DNA of 64,000 nt from Gautieria morchelliformis (GCA_015179125.1 WHVA01000029.1:248001-312000); one strand, 5' to 3'; shown: positions 1 to 10,313, numbered from the stretch's first letter. Notes: generated by a model from the letters alone, not told the origin. Program-made: numbers and translations.

Positions 1-757
1 GCACGACCTCCCAATGTTCTGGCATTGTTTTTGTGAAGATGAGGATGTCATCAAGGTAGATGCAGACAACCCCTTCTGATGTCATGTCACAGAAGATGTC
101 ATTCATCATTGTCTGGAATGTGGCAGGACTGTTGGTGAGGCCAAAGAACATGACCTGTGGCTCAAAGAGTCCTCAGTTGGTGCAGAATGTGGCCTTCCAC
201 TCGTCTCCCTCACAGATCCAAACATTGTTGAAACCCCATTGGACATCCAGCTTAATGAAGTACCTTGCCCCGTAGAGTTGTGTGATCAATTCGGAAATAA
301 GTGGGATGGGGTACTGGTTCTTGATCGTGATCGCATTCAAGGCCCGGTAATCCTGCACAAGTCTGAGTGAGCTGTCCTTCTTCTTGATGAAGAACACTGG
401 AGATGCCATTGGTGACTTGGAGGGGCATATCCTCCCAGTAGGGAGGTTCTCGGCGAGGAACACATTGAGCTCTACCTGCTCCCTGGGTGACAGCAGGTAG
501 GCCTTGTAGTTGGTGGGCTTTGACCTGGGCTCCAACTTGATGGCATGGTCCCACAGCTTCCGTGGAGGCAGGACATCAAACGACTCCTTGGCAAAGACAT
601 CCTCGAACTCCCGCAGGTACTCCAGAATCTCCACCTCCACTTTATCATGCTTCCTGGAGGCTTCTGCGAGGCGTTGTGAAATATTTCCGGTGGCGTGGGC
701 ATGTTCTGCTTCTGGCGGAAGGTTTACATACAGCAAGCGCTCCTGTGTAGGAACCAT
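1..757 (-). pseudogene. Ty3/gypsy pol fragment, reverse transcriptase N-terminal half
   Basis: The minus-strand translation holds a linker (MVPTQERLLYVNLPPEAEHA), then the usual gypsy RT landmarks: LPPRKLWDHAI, the SPREQ-type motif, SKSPMASPVFFIKKKDSSLR, VQDYRALN, IKLDVQWGFNNV and EGDEWKATF. Past a TGA at 175-173 the same frame continues with GLFEPQVMFFGLTNSPATF and the catalytic box IYLDDILIFTKT before the window edge. The stop sits exactly where Arg is conserved in this family (F-R/C-TNRGLFEP), so CGA to TGA is the simple explanation. The palm is cut by the window and no working protein can come from it. Confidence 0.92.
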
Positions 758-775
758 CTTTCTAGTCTGAAAATC

Positions 776-1734
776 TTGAAAAAAGCATTAAAAAGTGCGT
801 AAAAAACCTTTTTCCCATCTTAGCATCAGCCAATACATGCAGCTTTGATGGGGAACTGTCTTGAGAATATTACTTGAATTTTATTGCATTTTTTCGCCAA
901 TTGTTCTGACCTCCTTGGCTCAAAACTGCTTTATTTTGCTTGACAAAGGCTATGAACCCATGAGAGTCCATAACTTTGTCATCGGCGCTCAATTTCAAAC
1001 TCCGACATGAGCGATCCTCGAACGCGTTAATTCAGAGCCGCACGTCCTCGAACACCCACAACTCCGACACTTTGGCTCTTTCAATCTCAGCTGGTGAGAT
1101 TGGGAATATCCAGTGCAGCTTACACAAGCCTGTACACTTAAATATAGTTCAAACCCAGCAGACACATGACTTGCTTCATAGCAACCATGGCTGTGTAAGG
1201 CTGTGTGCAAGACTGCCCAATGATATGCAGAGCCAAAACTAGGGTGTATATTCAAGCAATCCTGTTGGATGCTGAACCTCCAAGCTTAGTGCTACAACCC
1301 CTGAAATAGGACCCTTGACATCATAGGGCTGTGCAGGGCTATGCAGGGCTATGCAGGGCTATGCAGGGCTATGCAGGGCTGTGTAAGGCTATGCTGAGCA
1401 GTGCAAATCAGGGAAGGTGATTGGCTATCTATTCTTAATTTCCTTGCACAAACACACCACAATAGTTCCAAGGGTGTGTTTTAGCTGCGCAAATATTTAC
1501 TTATGACATCACTCGCCTAATAGATAGAAGCTCCCCATTTTATATAATCCTGTGTAATTTACAATATAAAAGGCAGCCATTCTGACCCCCTAGAAATCAT
1601 CATTCTAGCAATCTAACATCTTCTATCCCCGTGACCTCATGTGACTTGCATCTTACTAAGCTGCTAATCCCAGCTAGGGTTATTCACTTACTTTTGTGTC
1701 TAATTCCTTGTTAAGTAGTTACTTTACTGCTTAG
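776..1734. other. Foreign insert within the gypsy element, left part, unclassified
   Basis: Gypsy coding stops at about 775 and resumes at about 3440. The DNA between them, less the solo LTR at 1735-2974, is about 1.4 kb with no coding sequence I recognise. It holds the decamer repeat at 1325-1394. I found no clear terminal repeats, so its class is unknown. Confidence 0.4.
1325..1394. repeat. Decamer tandem repeat, unit GGGCTATGCA
   Basis: About six to seven near-perfect 10-bp units (GGGCTATGCA, with GGGCTGTGCA variants at the ends) lie head to tail. Related TGTGTAAGGCT words nearby (about 1190-1205) suggest an older, wider array. Confidence 0.85.
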
Positions 1735-2974
1735 TGTCATGACACATTTATTTCCTATACTCAGATGCCCTGTTCTCCCATTTCTCACTCCACCTCCGTG
1801 TTTGTTCCGATCACCCTCGCCATGTTTGGCAACCGATCTTTGCTGTTCACGCCATTTACCATAGCCATGCCGTCAAAGCACGATCGATGTCTTTGGACTG
1901 ACTTGGCAGTCATCGCTGGGCCTATCACCTCCTCTGCTCAACCCTCTTTCGATGAGGTTCCTATGATTGGATTGTCATGACTTGTGTATTTCCTGCACCT
2001 TGTTATCCCCATTTCCCCTTTCGCCACTCCTCCCCCGTGTTCGCTCGGCTTCGCCCTCCACCTCGACCACTCCTGCCCTATGTCATCTCCGTTAGCCCTT
2101 CCTTGCATTTCGCCGAACAGCCATTCGCTGCTCACATCATTCGCCAGCAGGCACACCATCAAATCACGATCGATATCCCTACCCGGCATGATGGCTCGTC
2201 AGTAGCTCCAGTAGCTTCTCGGTCCAACCCCCTTTTGGTGTTCATATGAGCAGGGTGCGTTCGCAGGACGTCCTACCCGTAGGTCGTGTGGGATCAACCC
2301 AGCAGATGAAGAACCCATGCAGGGCGGTGTATATGCGGGCCCCAAGACATGATTTCATACATAGGTGCCTTCGCCACCTTTACTCTCCGTCGTTTCATGT
2401 TTACACTCTTCCCTCATTCTATTGTATGTTTATTCCATCTACTTAGTATCATGACTGCGCACCCCTATCCAACCCTGACTCACGACGGCCTCTTTCCTAT
2501 TCGCTGATACCTTACGAGCATTCGATATAAGTAGTTTACATTCGCATGTATATTCTCCAGTTCAATTATCATAAGTCGTCTATGTTGTGCAAACTTGACC
2601 TCACTGTGATCATCGTTTTGAGCCTTCTCCTGGAGATTTCTATCTTCAATCAGAAGAGGACTTAGGCATCACTGGTGAGTTCTCATACTTCATCTTCGTT
2701 ACCTTAGCCTTCGAACTATTTTCTGTGCTGACGGCGAAGGGATTGTCGCTACTTAGACAACCCTTCCGTGACACCTTGCATGTTACATTGTCAAGTGCCA
2801 CGGGCTATTTTCCTATGACTGTAGATAGGGTGAGCTCCGCTCGGGCAGCCCTCTTATCTTGTGAACATTTATTGGTTCACCTATTCGCAACGGCCTACTT
2901 ATTCGCACAAGTCATTTGGGCATTCGCTGTGTTCACTAATACACGATATTAACACCTAAAAACCAATCTTGACA
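1735..2974 (+). mobile_element. Solo LTR of the 1-kb LTR family, with duplicated 5' end
   Basis: Starts TGTCATGAC and ends CTTGACA, giving TGTCA...TGACA ends, and is flanked by the perfect 5-bp duplication CTTAG (1730-1734 and 2975-2979). It shares over 700 bp with LTR copies ending at 15,998 and 43,934. A TATA-like GATATAAG lies near 2524. The first 238 bp are repeated: a second TGTCATGAC start is at 1973 and the two blocks are diverged. Strand is inferred from the TATA-like site. Confidence 0.85.
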
Positions 2975-3440
2975 CTTAGCCACTTGGACTAATCCTCCGT
3001 GTGTAATTCTACAGAGTGAGTCTGTCAATTGATAGTCTTGCCATTTGCACTCCAATACCCGAGACAATCTGATCAGTTGATTTTCCTGATTGGAGACTTT
3101 CACAAGTCACTTCCATAAAACTTGTTCATCCCTCATTTTATTGCTGTGCGCTGGTAGATGATCAGGGCAGTCCATTTATAAACTCCCCTGCTAAGTACAT
3201 TCCTTATATTTTGGAATACACTTGGACCCCAATACTGTTCTTGAACCTACATTCTTTTAGTGTATTGTTCAGTGCTGCTAAGAAACCCATTGCCTTCCAT
3301 CTGTATTAACTTGGACTTGTTTTTAACCGGGTTGCAACCAAGGTACAAATATTAAATTATTTCCAGAGTTGGGCTGCAGCATTGTTTAATATTCTTTGAG
3401 TCTCATAAATGACACATTTGAAGTGTTAGCAATAACACCA
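2975..3440. other. Foreign insert within the gypsy element, right part
   Basis: AT-rich DNA between the solo LTR and the resumed gypsy coding sequence. No coding potential, terminal repeat or tandem array was seen. The CTTAG duplication shows that it was continuous with 776-1734 before the solo LTR inserted. Confidence 0.4.
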
Positions 3441-3479
3441 AAGTCTTGAAGGACTCCCCCTCCACTAGAGTGTCTTCCG

Positions 3480-4365
3480 GGCTGAGTCAGACAATGTTGG
3501 AGTCAGAATCGGAATCGGAATCGGGAGTGGGAGCTGGTTCAAATTCCGCTTCCAAATCCTCTTCTGCAAGCAGTGGATGGGGGCCAGAACAACATGTCTG
3601 TACAAGCTGTTTGGTATTCCGCTGCTCCTGGCACTCCTTCCGCACTTTCGACCGGCACATGTGACACTTGGCTGGGAAACGACTCATCATCAACACCTTC
3701 TGAGTCTGCCAGTTGATCTCCAGGTTGTGCTCCTGAGCCAGGTAAACCCAAGGATGATTCTTGCTTCCCCAGGCTGGTGACTGCAAAGGAAGTGCGTTCC
3801 GTGTGTCCATCGTTGTGGAGAATTGTGTCTACTATCTCCGTGATTGACCCTGCCTCATTGGGGCTTCCATCCACATTGAACACCAGGATTGCACGTTGCA
3901 ACTTCCATGTGGTCAGTCAGTTCCGTTCCACATAGTCCTGGTCCATAAACTGACCAGTGGCCCCACAATTGACAAAGGCAGGTCCGGATTTGACTTCCAC
4001 TGTGTCTGTCGTCTGGATCTCCACCTTAATGACCAGTGACTTGGGGCCAGGGGTTGCAGCAACAACATAGCGCTTCAGGAGGTGTCTCTCCCAAGGGCAG
4101 AGGTGGAGGGGGCAGGATGTTGGACTTGGCTTTTGTGTGACTTTATCCGGTGGGTCTGCACAAAGTGAGGGGAGTGGGGGTTTCTCATTCTCTACTTCAA
4201 GACAGGCAAACCGGTTATGTACAGGCAGCAGGGGCACACATCTCACCCGCTGCATATCACAAAATCTGACACATCTTCCACTTCCGACGCGCCATGTTCT
4301 GCATTTTCGGGAATTTCTTCTGCAGTGGACACTCTGGAAGGAGCTCAAGTTTCTCCTCCGTGGTC
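3480..4365 (-). pseudogene. Ty3/gypsy gag-pol protease region, inactive
   Basis: Minus-strand pieces in several frames rebuild a gypsy pepsin-like protease: SGPAFVNCGATGQFMDQDYV, then RAILVFNVDGSPNEAGSITE, SFAVTSLGKQ and a SLGLPWL-like piece, followed by an acidic Ser/Asp linker near 3490-3560. The active-site motif is normally D-S/C-G-A-T-G. Here the codon is AAT, so the catalytic Asp is Asn. A stop follows the YVERN end. The frame is broken several times, and the section is preceded by the solo LTR at 4368-5100. Confidence 0.85.
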
Positions 4366-4367
4366 AT

Positions 4368-5100
4368 TGTTAGAAGTACTGGAGAAACATTATATCAATA
4401 CAGGAACCCCATCAACACATTCCTAACACCAAACCAAATCACCCACACACACCCTAATACACATACACCACTACGACCCATCCCCGAGACCGCCAAACCC
4501 CATCACGCACACTCAAACCAACCCAATTCACATGTCCGAATGCCCCGATATCATGGGAGCCCACACCACATGCTATGATAAGTCCAGACCACTCCTATAA
4601 ACCCTGTCCAAGAACGCCGAGCCCGACCCAAGAGCCACACGTCCCGAGGTCACGTGATTCAATCAAGGGATGCGACGCGACAAGTCAACCCTGCTCATAG
4701 CTAGACCACAACCCCTATCCTTCCCTAAGACCTGTTCCCTTTCACAACATTATGCTTTACACCCAAGTAAATTCTGTACAACATTTATCATCACTCCTAT
4801 CCACATCCATGTGCCATTCTCCCCATCCCACCTATCCATTGTTCTTTTTCCATAACATACCAAGAGCGCGAAGTCCTACGTCTTGTCAAATAAATAGTCG
4901 ACTCTGTGTACTACAATCTACAGTGAAATACGACTTTGTCTCATTCTACATTGTATTGGTCGATTCTTGATAGCATCTCTTGTAAGACACATATACTTGA
5001 TTATATGTGCAGATATTTTGCTACTCCAAGATTTCACTTGATTCGTCTCACATTCAGAGATTGAATCATATTCCTTTCAAGACTAATATCGATACTAACA
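4368..5100 (-). mobile_element. Solo LTR within the gypsy gag/protease junction
   Basis: The 733-bp block starts TGTTAG and ends CTAACA, perfect 6-bp inverted ends of TG...CA type, and it interrupts gag coding directly after the zinc knuckle. GTCAT abuts the left end (4363-4367) and recurs three bases past the right end (5104-5108), close to a target duplication. No related copy is in the window. Orientation is uncertain. Confidence 0.6.
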
Positions 5101-6207
5101 AGAGTCATAAGCCGGATGTCGAAAGCTTGGGGGCACTCGTGGGCATAGTGGCCTTGGCTGGCGGCATCAGAATCAGGTGACTGTTCCGTTGCCTTTTCCT
5201 CGCATGCGGTCAACATCCATTGGGGCAGGGCCACTCCTCGAGGGAGGGGGGCTAGGGTTCCTAGTAGGGGCAGGCAGAGAAACCATTGGAAATATTTTCC
5301 GTGTCAGAAAGAATGCACTTCCAGGTTTCAGCACAGGTGGAGTAGGATGAGCGGAACTGTGCGTCATGTTCCGGTTTGTCTCCACAAAGGCCTCATTTGC
5401 TTCCCTGGTTTGGGACACCTTTTGTGCAGCTTGGTACCACCCTTCCAGGTCATCAAAATCCGGAGCTCCATCCCCAAGCAGTGCGACTTGGTTCTGGAGT
5501 GTCAGATTGAGTCCTTGTCAGAATTTGATGACGATCGTCTTGTCATCGTCATACTCCTCAAGGTCAATGAGCCCCTGGAAACGATCGATGTAGTCATCGA
5601 CCGGATCCTTGGCCTTGTACCAGCTGGTCCCATCAAGCTTTGTAAAGGCTGTGAGCTGCTCATTTTTCGGGCAGACCTGGTCAGAAAATGTTTTCTCAAA
5701 GGCATCCCAGTCCCGGAAGTAGTTGCCCTTGCCCTTTGCATCGTGTCGGATCACCTTGTTTGCATAACGGGCTGCGCGGTCCGACTTGAAAAAGGACAAT
5801 GTCCAGTGAATCCAAGCCTGGTCGTTCAGAAAGAGGTCTCCAACAATTGTGAAGTAGATGCTGCATGGTTGAAGATGCGTGTCCCTTCTCCCAATCTCCG
5901 TCGAAGTCCATGGGAGTCGCAGGTTTGCCTTTTCCCAACTTCATGGACATCCTCTCTTCTGCTACTTCCACTTTTCTGAAATCCGACTCACCCTGCATTG
6001 CATTTCCACCACTTCGTGGAATATCTAACTTAGCCAAAATCGTTTGTAAGGCTGTTTCAATCGCGTTGGTCTTCATCTGGTCTGTGTCAACTCTTCCTCC
6101 ATATTCCGAAGACGATCATCTGGATCCATGTCCGAAGGAGGAGAAGTATGGGATGGGATTTCCAGGGTTGGGAGCTCAATGTAAGAAGAGGGGCTGTCGT
6201 ATGCCAT
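5101..6207 (-). pseudogene. Ty3/gypsy gag, frameshifted
   Basis: The reading starts at the ATG at 6207-6205 and gives an acidic leader, then KTNAIETALQTILAKLDIPR, a basic/Asp-rich linker, and after a frameshift the Retrotrans_gag core: WIHWTLSFFKSDRAARYA, NYFRDWDAFEKTF, DPVDDYIDRFQGLI. It ends in an eroded zinc knuckle (QGHYAHECPQAFDIRLMT, first cysteines lost) near 5110-5180. There are stops near 6075 and 5518 and a frameshift near 5850. The role, packaging of element RNA, is known for the family only. Confidence 0.85.
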
Positions 6208-6319
6208 GTGTATGGAAGAGGTTGCGATCTCCGAGTCACTATCTCTGATTCCAAATGCACCTATGGCTAATGCAACGTGCAGTACAACCACCGGTCCTCT
6301 AGTGGAGAGACTTTTCTGC

Positions 6320-6755
6320 TGTAAGGGCAACCCTAACTGGCTGTGGAGATCACACTAACACACAAATGACAAGGGGAAATCCAAAGTATGTATAAATGAA
6401 CAGAGTATACAAGAGAGGGGATTCTCACCTGACAAGGGGACATCCAAAGAGAAAAGTCTAAAGACCCCCTATTTCAGCGAGCCCATATTATACTATGCTG
6501 TACAGCCAGGGACAACACTTGGCACTCGCCAGCAACCCTGAATCCCCCTGACCTCCCTGACCCTACACTGTTCCGCAAGCAGGTCGGAAAGTGGAGTGGA
6601 ACTGGCAAAGTGAACAGAACTGGTGGAAGTTCTCCCAGAAGTGGAATCATTTCAGAAAGCGGAGTCGGAGATGGAATCGGAACAGGAAGCGGAGTTGGAA
6701 ATGTTGTCAGAACTTGGCATGGTGTCAGAACTGGAACACAGGGTGTCCCTTGACA
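6320..6755 (-). mobile_element. 5' LTR of the Ty3/gypsy element
   Basis: Starts TGTAAGGG and ends CCCTTGACA, near-perfect inverted ends, and matches the solo LTR at 36,245-36,734 over its length. Positions 6585-6735 hold an imperfect GGAA/GGAG-rich array (tcggaa and related words). The copy at 36,245 has about 50 bp more, mainly near 36,480-36,535. The host-side flank is CCGAG at 6756; the partner duplication would be outside the window. Confidence 0.85.
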
Positions 6756-7137
6756 CCGAGTACCCATGGGTCATGATGATCCTGGCAACAACTGATGACC
6801 GGCAATGAATGGTCTGTGTGTGCGTGACATGGTTGGGGGATTTTTCATGCGATGTGGTAAATGCCTGGAACGTCACAGGGCTTTGCGATGAACTTTAAAA
6901 TGGGAGAGCCCTCTTGACCCCAACACCGGGGAGCACACGTGTCGATCCCGAGGGAGCCAACAACTAGAGCAAATGGGCGGGGCCCATAACCTGTAGAAGT
7001 TCGCAGGTCGCAGTAGGAAAGAACCACTTAGGTCTTATTAGGCACTGAGTATGCCCCAGAAATACAGTGAATATTACTAACTCCAACACAAAGCTGGTCA
7101 ACCATACCCAAGTTCATAATGCACACTCTGTAGCATG
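6756..7137. other. No gene seen
   Basis: Between the gypsy LTR and the first GC-rich palindromic repeat I see no coding sequence, repeat or RNA gene. Confidence 0.5.
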
Positions 7138-7258
7138 GGTAGCGATGGGTATGGCCCAGGCCATGGGCCAAGCCAGGCCGAGCATCCAGCTCCATGGCCC
7201 GGCTCAGGTTTTGACAGGCCAAAGCCGAGCCAGGAAGCCATGGCCTGGAGAGTGCCTA
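7138..7258. repeat. GC-rich self-complementary repeat (GGCC/AAGCC words), copy 1
   Basis: The block is built from overlapping GGCCATGG, GGCCAAGCC and GGCCCGG words in both orientations, so it can fold on itself many ways. The left edge TAGCGATGGGTATGGCC is matched by the right edge of the copy at 8905-9036 (read in reverse, TAGTGATGGGCATGGCC). TA occurs at both ends (7138 and 7257), as for a TA-target MITE. Confidence 0.5.
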
Positions 7259-7950
7259 AATACAGGATCTTGAATCCCATGACATTCCACCTGAGCTCCG
7301 ATTTTAATCTGGAATACGCTGGATTCATTTTGGACCAAGTCATCACAGCTGTTAAGGCGATGGTGGCAATGCCTCACACAACGATTTCAAGCCTCTCGAC
7401 GCTTGGGGAAGCTGAACACACCCAACTTCTATCACTCTCACCGCGTATTGAAGATGGATCCAGCGACTTCTTACACTCTCGTTTCTAACGGTGGGTTGCC
7501 GCGACGCCACATCCCATTGCAATTCAATGGCAAAGTAGCAAGTATGTGACGTATATTCAACTCAACAATCGCACCCACCTTCCTGCCACCTTTCTACGTA
7601 GGAAAAGTGTTGGCCCCAATGTATTTGTCCCTATGTCTGGAAACGTGAGCAGTTATGCTCTTCTAGGTCCATTATTTTACTCACCAGGTACGATAAATCA
7701 GTAAACATGATAGTATCTATACTTGCTGTGCTTAAGGCAGGTGGGGTCTATGTACCCTTGGACCCAGGCAATCCACCACAAAGAAACCCTTTTATCGTGG
7801 GAGACATAGAGGCTAAGTTAATCTTATATGACCAGGAACAGGCCAACATCTTTACTACCGCTGGCCTCAAAACCATCTTGGTTAATGACCTAGACTTATC
7901 CGAGCATTTCCTAATTATCCATCCCAAAGCTCACCTCCAGCGATTTAGTG
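7259..7950 (+). pseudogene. Nonribosomal peptide synthetase relic, condensation end to adenylation domain start
   Basis: About 7270-7485 reads NPMTFHLSSDFNLEYAGFIL, then AMVAMPHTTISSLSTLGEAE and SPRIEDGSSDFLHSRF, the typical linker from a condensation domain to an adenylation domain. After a stop at 7486-7488 and a frame change the reading continues with RWVAATPHPIAIQWQSSKYV and NNRTHLPATFLRRK, the A-domain start. At about 7695-7930 it gives DKSVNMIVSILAVLKAGGVY followed by VPLDPGNPPQRNPFI, the A2-type core motif. The rest of the A domain (P-loop-like A3, A5-A10), the carrier protein and release domains are missing. The relic ends two bases before a MITE at 7953. Domain family is certain; the substrate cannot be told. 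Confidence 0.88.
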
Positions 7951-7952
7951 TA

Positions 7953-8804
7953 TAAGATAGAAGTCACTTAAATGTGGCACCTTTATGTAAGCGGGCGCAT
8001 ATGTCACGTGATGTGATTTGGTGAAAAAAAAAAAATTTCCTTGGTTGAGACAGCACTTTGGTGAATCAGATTAAATAGACTCTCTTTTTATGGTGCCTTT
8101 CCAAACTCAGACATAATTTTTGGAAGCGAAATACAATGGCTGTGGAATGCCATGCAATAATATAATCTCTAAGCACTGAAAGCTGTCCAGAAGCACCATC
8201 CTCTCCTTCAGCTGCAAGTGAAGTATGCTCCTTAATGGAAAGTATGTACCTCATCATCTGAATCCTCTGAATCATCTGCAACCATGATGGCGGCCTTTGC
8301 AGCCTTCGGTGGCCTTGGACATGCAGATTTGAGAGTGTGGAGTCAAGAAGCCTTATTTTTAGATTTTCATCCCATGTCCATGGCTCAGACTGTTCAAATA
8401 TACTATTATGAGAAGTGGAAGGGGTAGGAAGGGCCTTGGAGTGGCAGTGGAATGTTTTTTCTTCACACCTTCAAAGCTGACAAATACATCACGTGATCCA
8501 TCATGTGACCGCCAAATTCTGTTGGTCCAAATACTGAAATTGCGTAGAATCACTCTAGGACTTCGAAAAAAATAATTTTGGAATGGAATTTCTTGTTTTC
8601 TTGTGTCACACTTTGAACTCATATATCTCCTCCAGTAATAAAGATATTTCCAAAGTCTCTCCTAGAAGTTGTAGCTCTGCATAACCCAAAGAGAATCTAG
8701 GAAGGAGTTTGGCAAAAGAATTGTACCTTCTAGTGTTATTGAGCTCGCCGTCGGATGGTCCTGAGCTTATGGAAAGGTGCCACATTTAAACAACTTCTAT
8801 CTTA
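7953..8804. mobile_element. MITE-like DNA transposon with about 32-bp inverted repeats
   Basis: The left end TAAGATAGAAGT...TTAAATGTGGCACCTTT (7953-7985) is repeated in inverse at 8773-8804, differing in three central bases. The inside (852 bp in all) has no credible coding sequence, has an A-run near 8023, and carries two TCACGTGAT-like words. No clear target duplication was found, so the superfamily is open. Confidence 0.75.
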
Positions 8805-8904
8805 CAATCTATACATCCAGAAGCACAGGGGACCCATATGCAAGCGTTTCACGAGGTAATAGTATATATATCACAGTCATTAACCTTACTAATCTATCCC
8901 ACCA

Positions 8905-9036
8905 ACCTGAGGGCACGGCCCAAGCCAAGGCCAAGTGCTAATGCAAATGGCCTGGCTCAGGATTTAGCAAGCCAAAGCCAGCGCAAGCCAGGCCAAAGCC
9001 ACGGCTTTCAGGCCAAGCCAGGCCATGCCCATCACT
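8905..9036. repeat. GC-rich self-complementary repeat, copy 2
   Basis: Inner inverted ends GGGCACGGCC (8911-8920) and GGCCATGCCC (9021-9030) enclose repeated AAGCC, GGCC and AAAGCC words. The outer right edge GCCCATCACTA matches, in inverse, the left edge of copy 1 at 7138. It is in opposite orientation to copy 1. Confidence 0.5.
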
Positions 9037-9146
9037 AAACATGGGTGCACAGCGTTTACACTGGCTGGAGCCATGTTGCGACTCTGTACACCAAGCCTCT
9101 GCTTGCATCAGGGACTTTCGATTGTGGCCGCCACAAAATTTAGGCA

Positions 9147-9476
9147 GTGTCACATTTCATTGGTGGCATAGTGAGAAATGTATCTGCAAACAAGCGCCAG
9201 GTGCACCAGAGTTGTGTTGTAGAAGTTTCTATTGATGGAAGCCTTCTCAAAGCCTTGAAATCTGTGGATTATGATGATGGGCACAATCTTATAATGTCTG
9301 ATAATTTGGTCAAGAGCATTACCGTGTTCATGTCTAGAGTTTCTGGGAGGTCCATCACAGATGTTGAGAGGGAGGTCTGCATGTTCATATCTGCATACAC
9401 GCACTACACACAGGGGAACACCCTTTGCCTACAGGGGTGCACTGGGAGAACCATGAGGCTTATGGGAAGGCCATAG
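9147..9476 (+). CDS. Open frame of 109 codons, unknown
   Basis: A stop-free stretch begins MSHFIGGIVRNVSANKRQVH and ends GCTGRTMRLMGRP. I recognise no domain. The composition (SVDYDDGHNLIMSDN, FMSRVSGRSITDVEREV) looks protein-like, with soluble alternating character, and the surrounding 9050-9600 is unusually even in base use. It may be an exon of a transposon or a decayed gene. No start context or neighbour supports a function. Confidence 0.22.
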   Translation: MSHFIGGIVRNVSANKRQVHQSCVVEVSIDGSLLKALKSVDYDDGHNLIMSDNLVKSITVFMSRVSGRSITDVEREVCMFISAYTHYTQGNTLCLQGCTGRTMRLMGRP

Positions 9477-9782
9477 TGCATGTTGCAGCACAGAAACATT
9501 TTATGAAAGTGCCTCAAGTCCCTTCAGTCGGTATCACCACACCTGGGGCAACCCAGCTGATAATGAGGCATACGACCCAGACCTTTATGGAGTAGATGAT
9601 AAGTGGTATATATGAACATCTCATACAGTGAAAATGCTTATAATCATCATGAATTTTGAGGATATACACACAGGGAACACACAACATAAAGGGGACATGG
9701 GAGACATGAGTAGAGGATATATTTTTCATGATGCATTTTATTTACTGATGCACTTGCCCTTACCGATGTGTTTGACCTAACC

Positions 9783-9945
9783 TCCGTGCGAAGCACGGAT
9801 AACCACGTTTGAGTTTGGGTTTCAGCTTGCGCTGAATGATTTGTCATTTTCGATTTACGTTTTGCGAATTGAAATAGATGTCTGGACACCGCAGGGTGTC
9901 GATCAAGTTGAAACGAAGCGTGATATGCGAGGGAAGCCTCGTCTA
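9783..9945. repeat. Cluster of short GC hairpins
   Basis: TCCGTGC-GAA-GCACGGA (9783-9799), GACACC-GCAG-GGTGTC (9885-9900) and CGAGG-GAAG-CCTCG (9928-9941) are perfect stems with small purine-rich loops within 165 bp. Nothing else in 9477-10,313 is recognisable as a gene. Confidence 0.5.
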
Positions 9946-10313
9946 GCGTGATACCAAGCCATGTTTGTGACCTGACCTAGACGGGTCTGCAGTAAGGTTA
10001 ACACTTGGCGTATGCGAGGCAAGCATCGGAAGTCGCAGCTATGACGTCCAGGTTTGCACCCAATCTCTCAGAGTGGGAGTATCGTATTCGCTCGAAGACT
10101 GAAGCAGGAAACACATGGTGGGAGGCTGATCATGGTAACACGGTTTGTGTGAGTAAACGAACAGTCGAACGCTAAATGCTAGGCTACAGTCCCTAGTCTA
10201 TCAGGTGACATCGTGCATTGTATCGGGTACTATACTCCCATCCCTCGATTTCCTTTCACTCGCGTGTGCTCCAAGGTCATCGACAAAGACCCTCTGTCAG
10301 GGCGTGAGCAAGT

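Larger units (their letters stand above)
1..6755 (-). mobile_element. Ty3/gypsy LTR retrotransposon, decayed, runs off the left edge
   Basis: Read on the minus strand the order is 5' LTR (6755-6320), gag with zinc knuckle (about 6207-5101), aspartic protease (about 4365-3480) and reverse transcriptase (757-1). This gag-PR-RT order is that of Ty3/gypsy elements. RNase H, integrase and the 3' LTR would lie before position 1. The element is dead: gag has frameshifts and stops, the protease active-site Asp is Asn, and an in-frame TGA cuts the RT. It is also broken by a solo LTR at 4368-5100 and by foreign DNA from about 776 to 3440, which holds a second solo LTR at 1735-2974. Confidence 0.9.

Noticed and set aside
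9147..9476. Named transposase or host enzyme
   Set aside because: No motif of any family could be identified; left as an unknown open frame.
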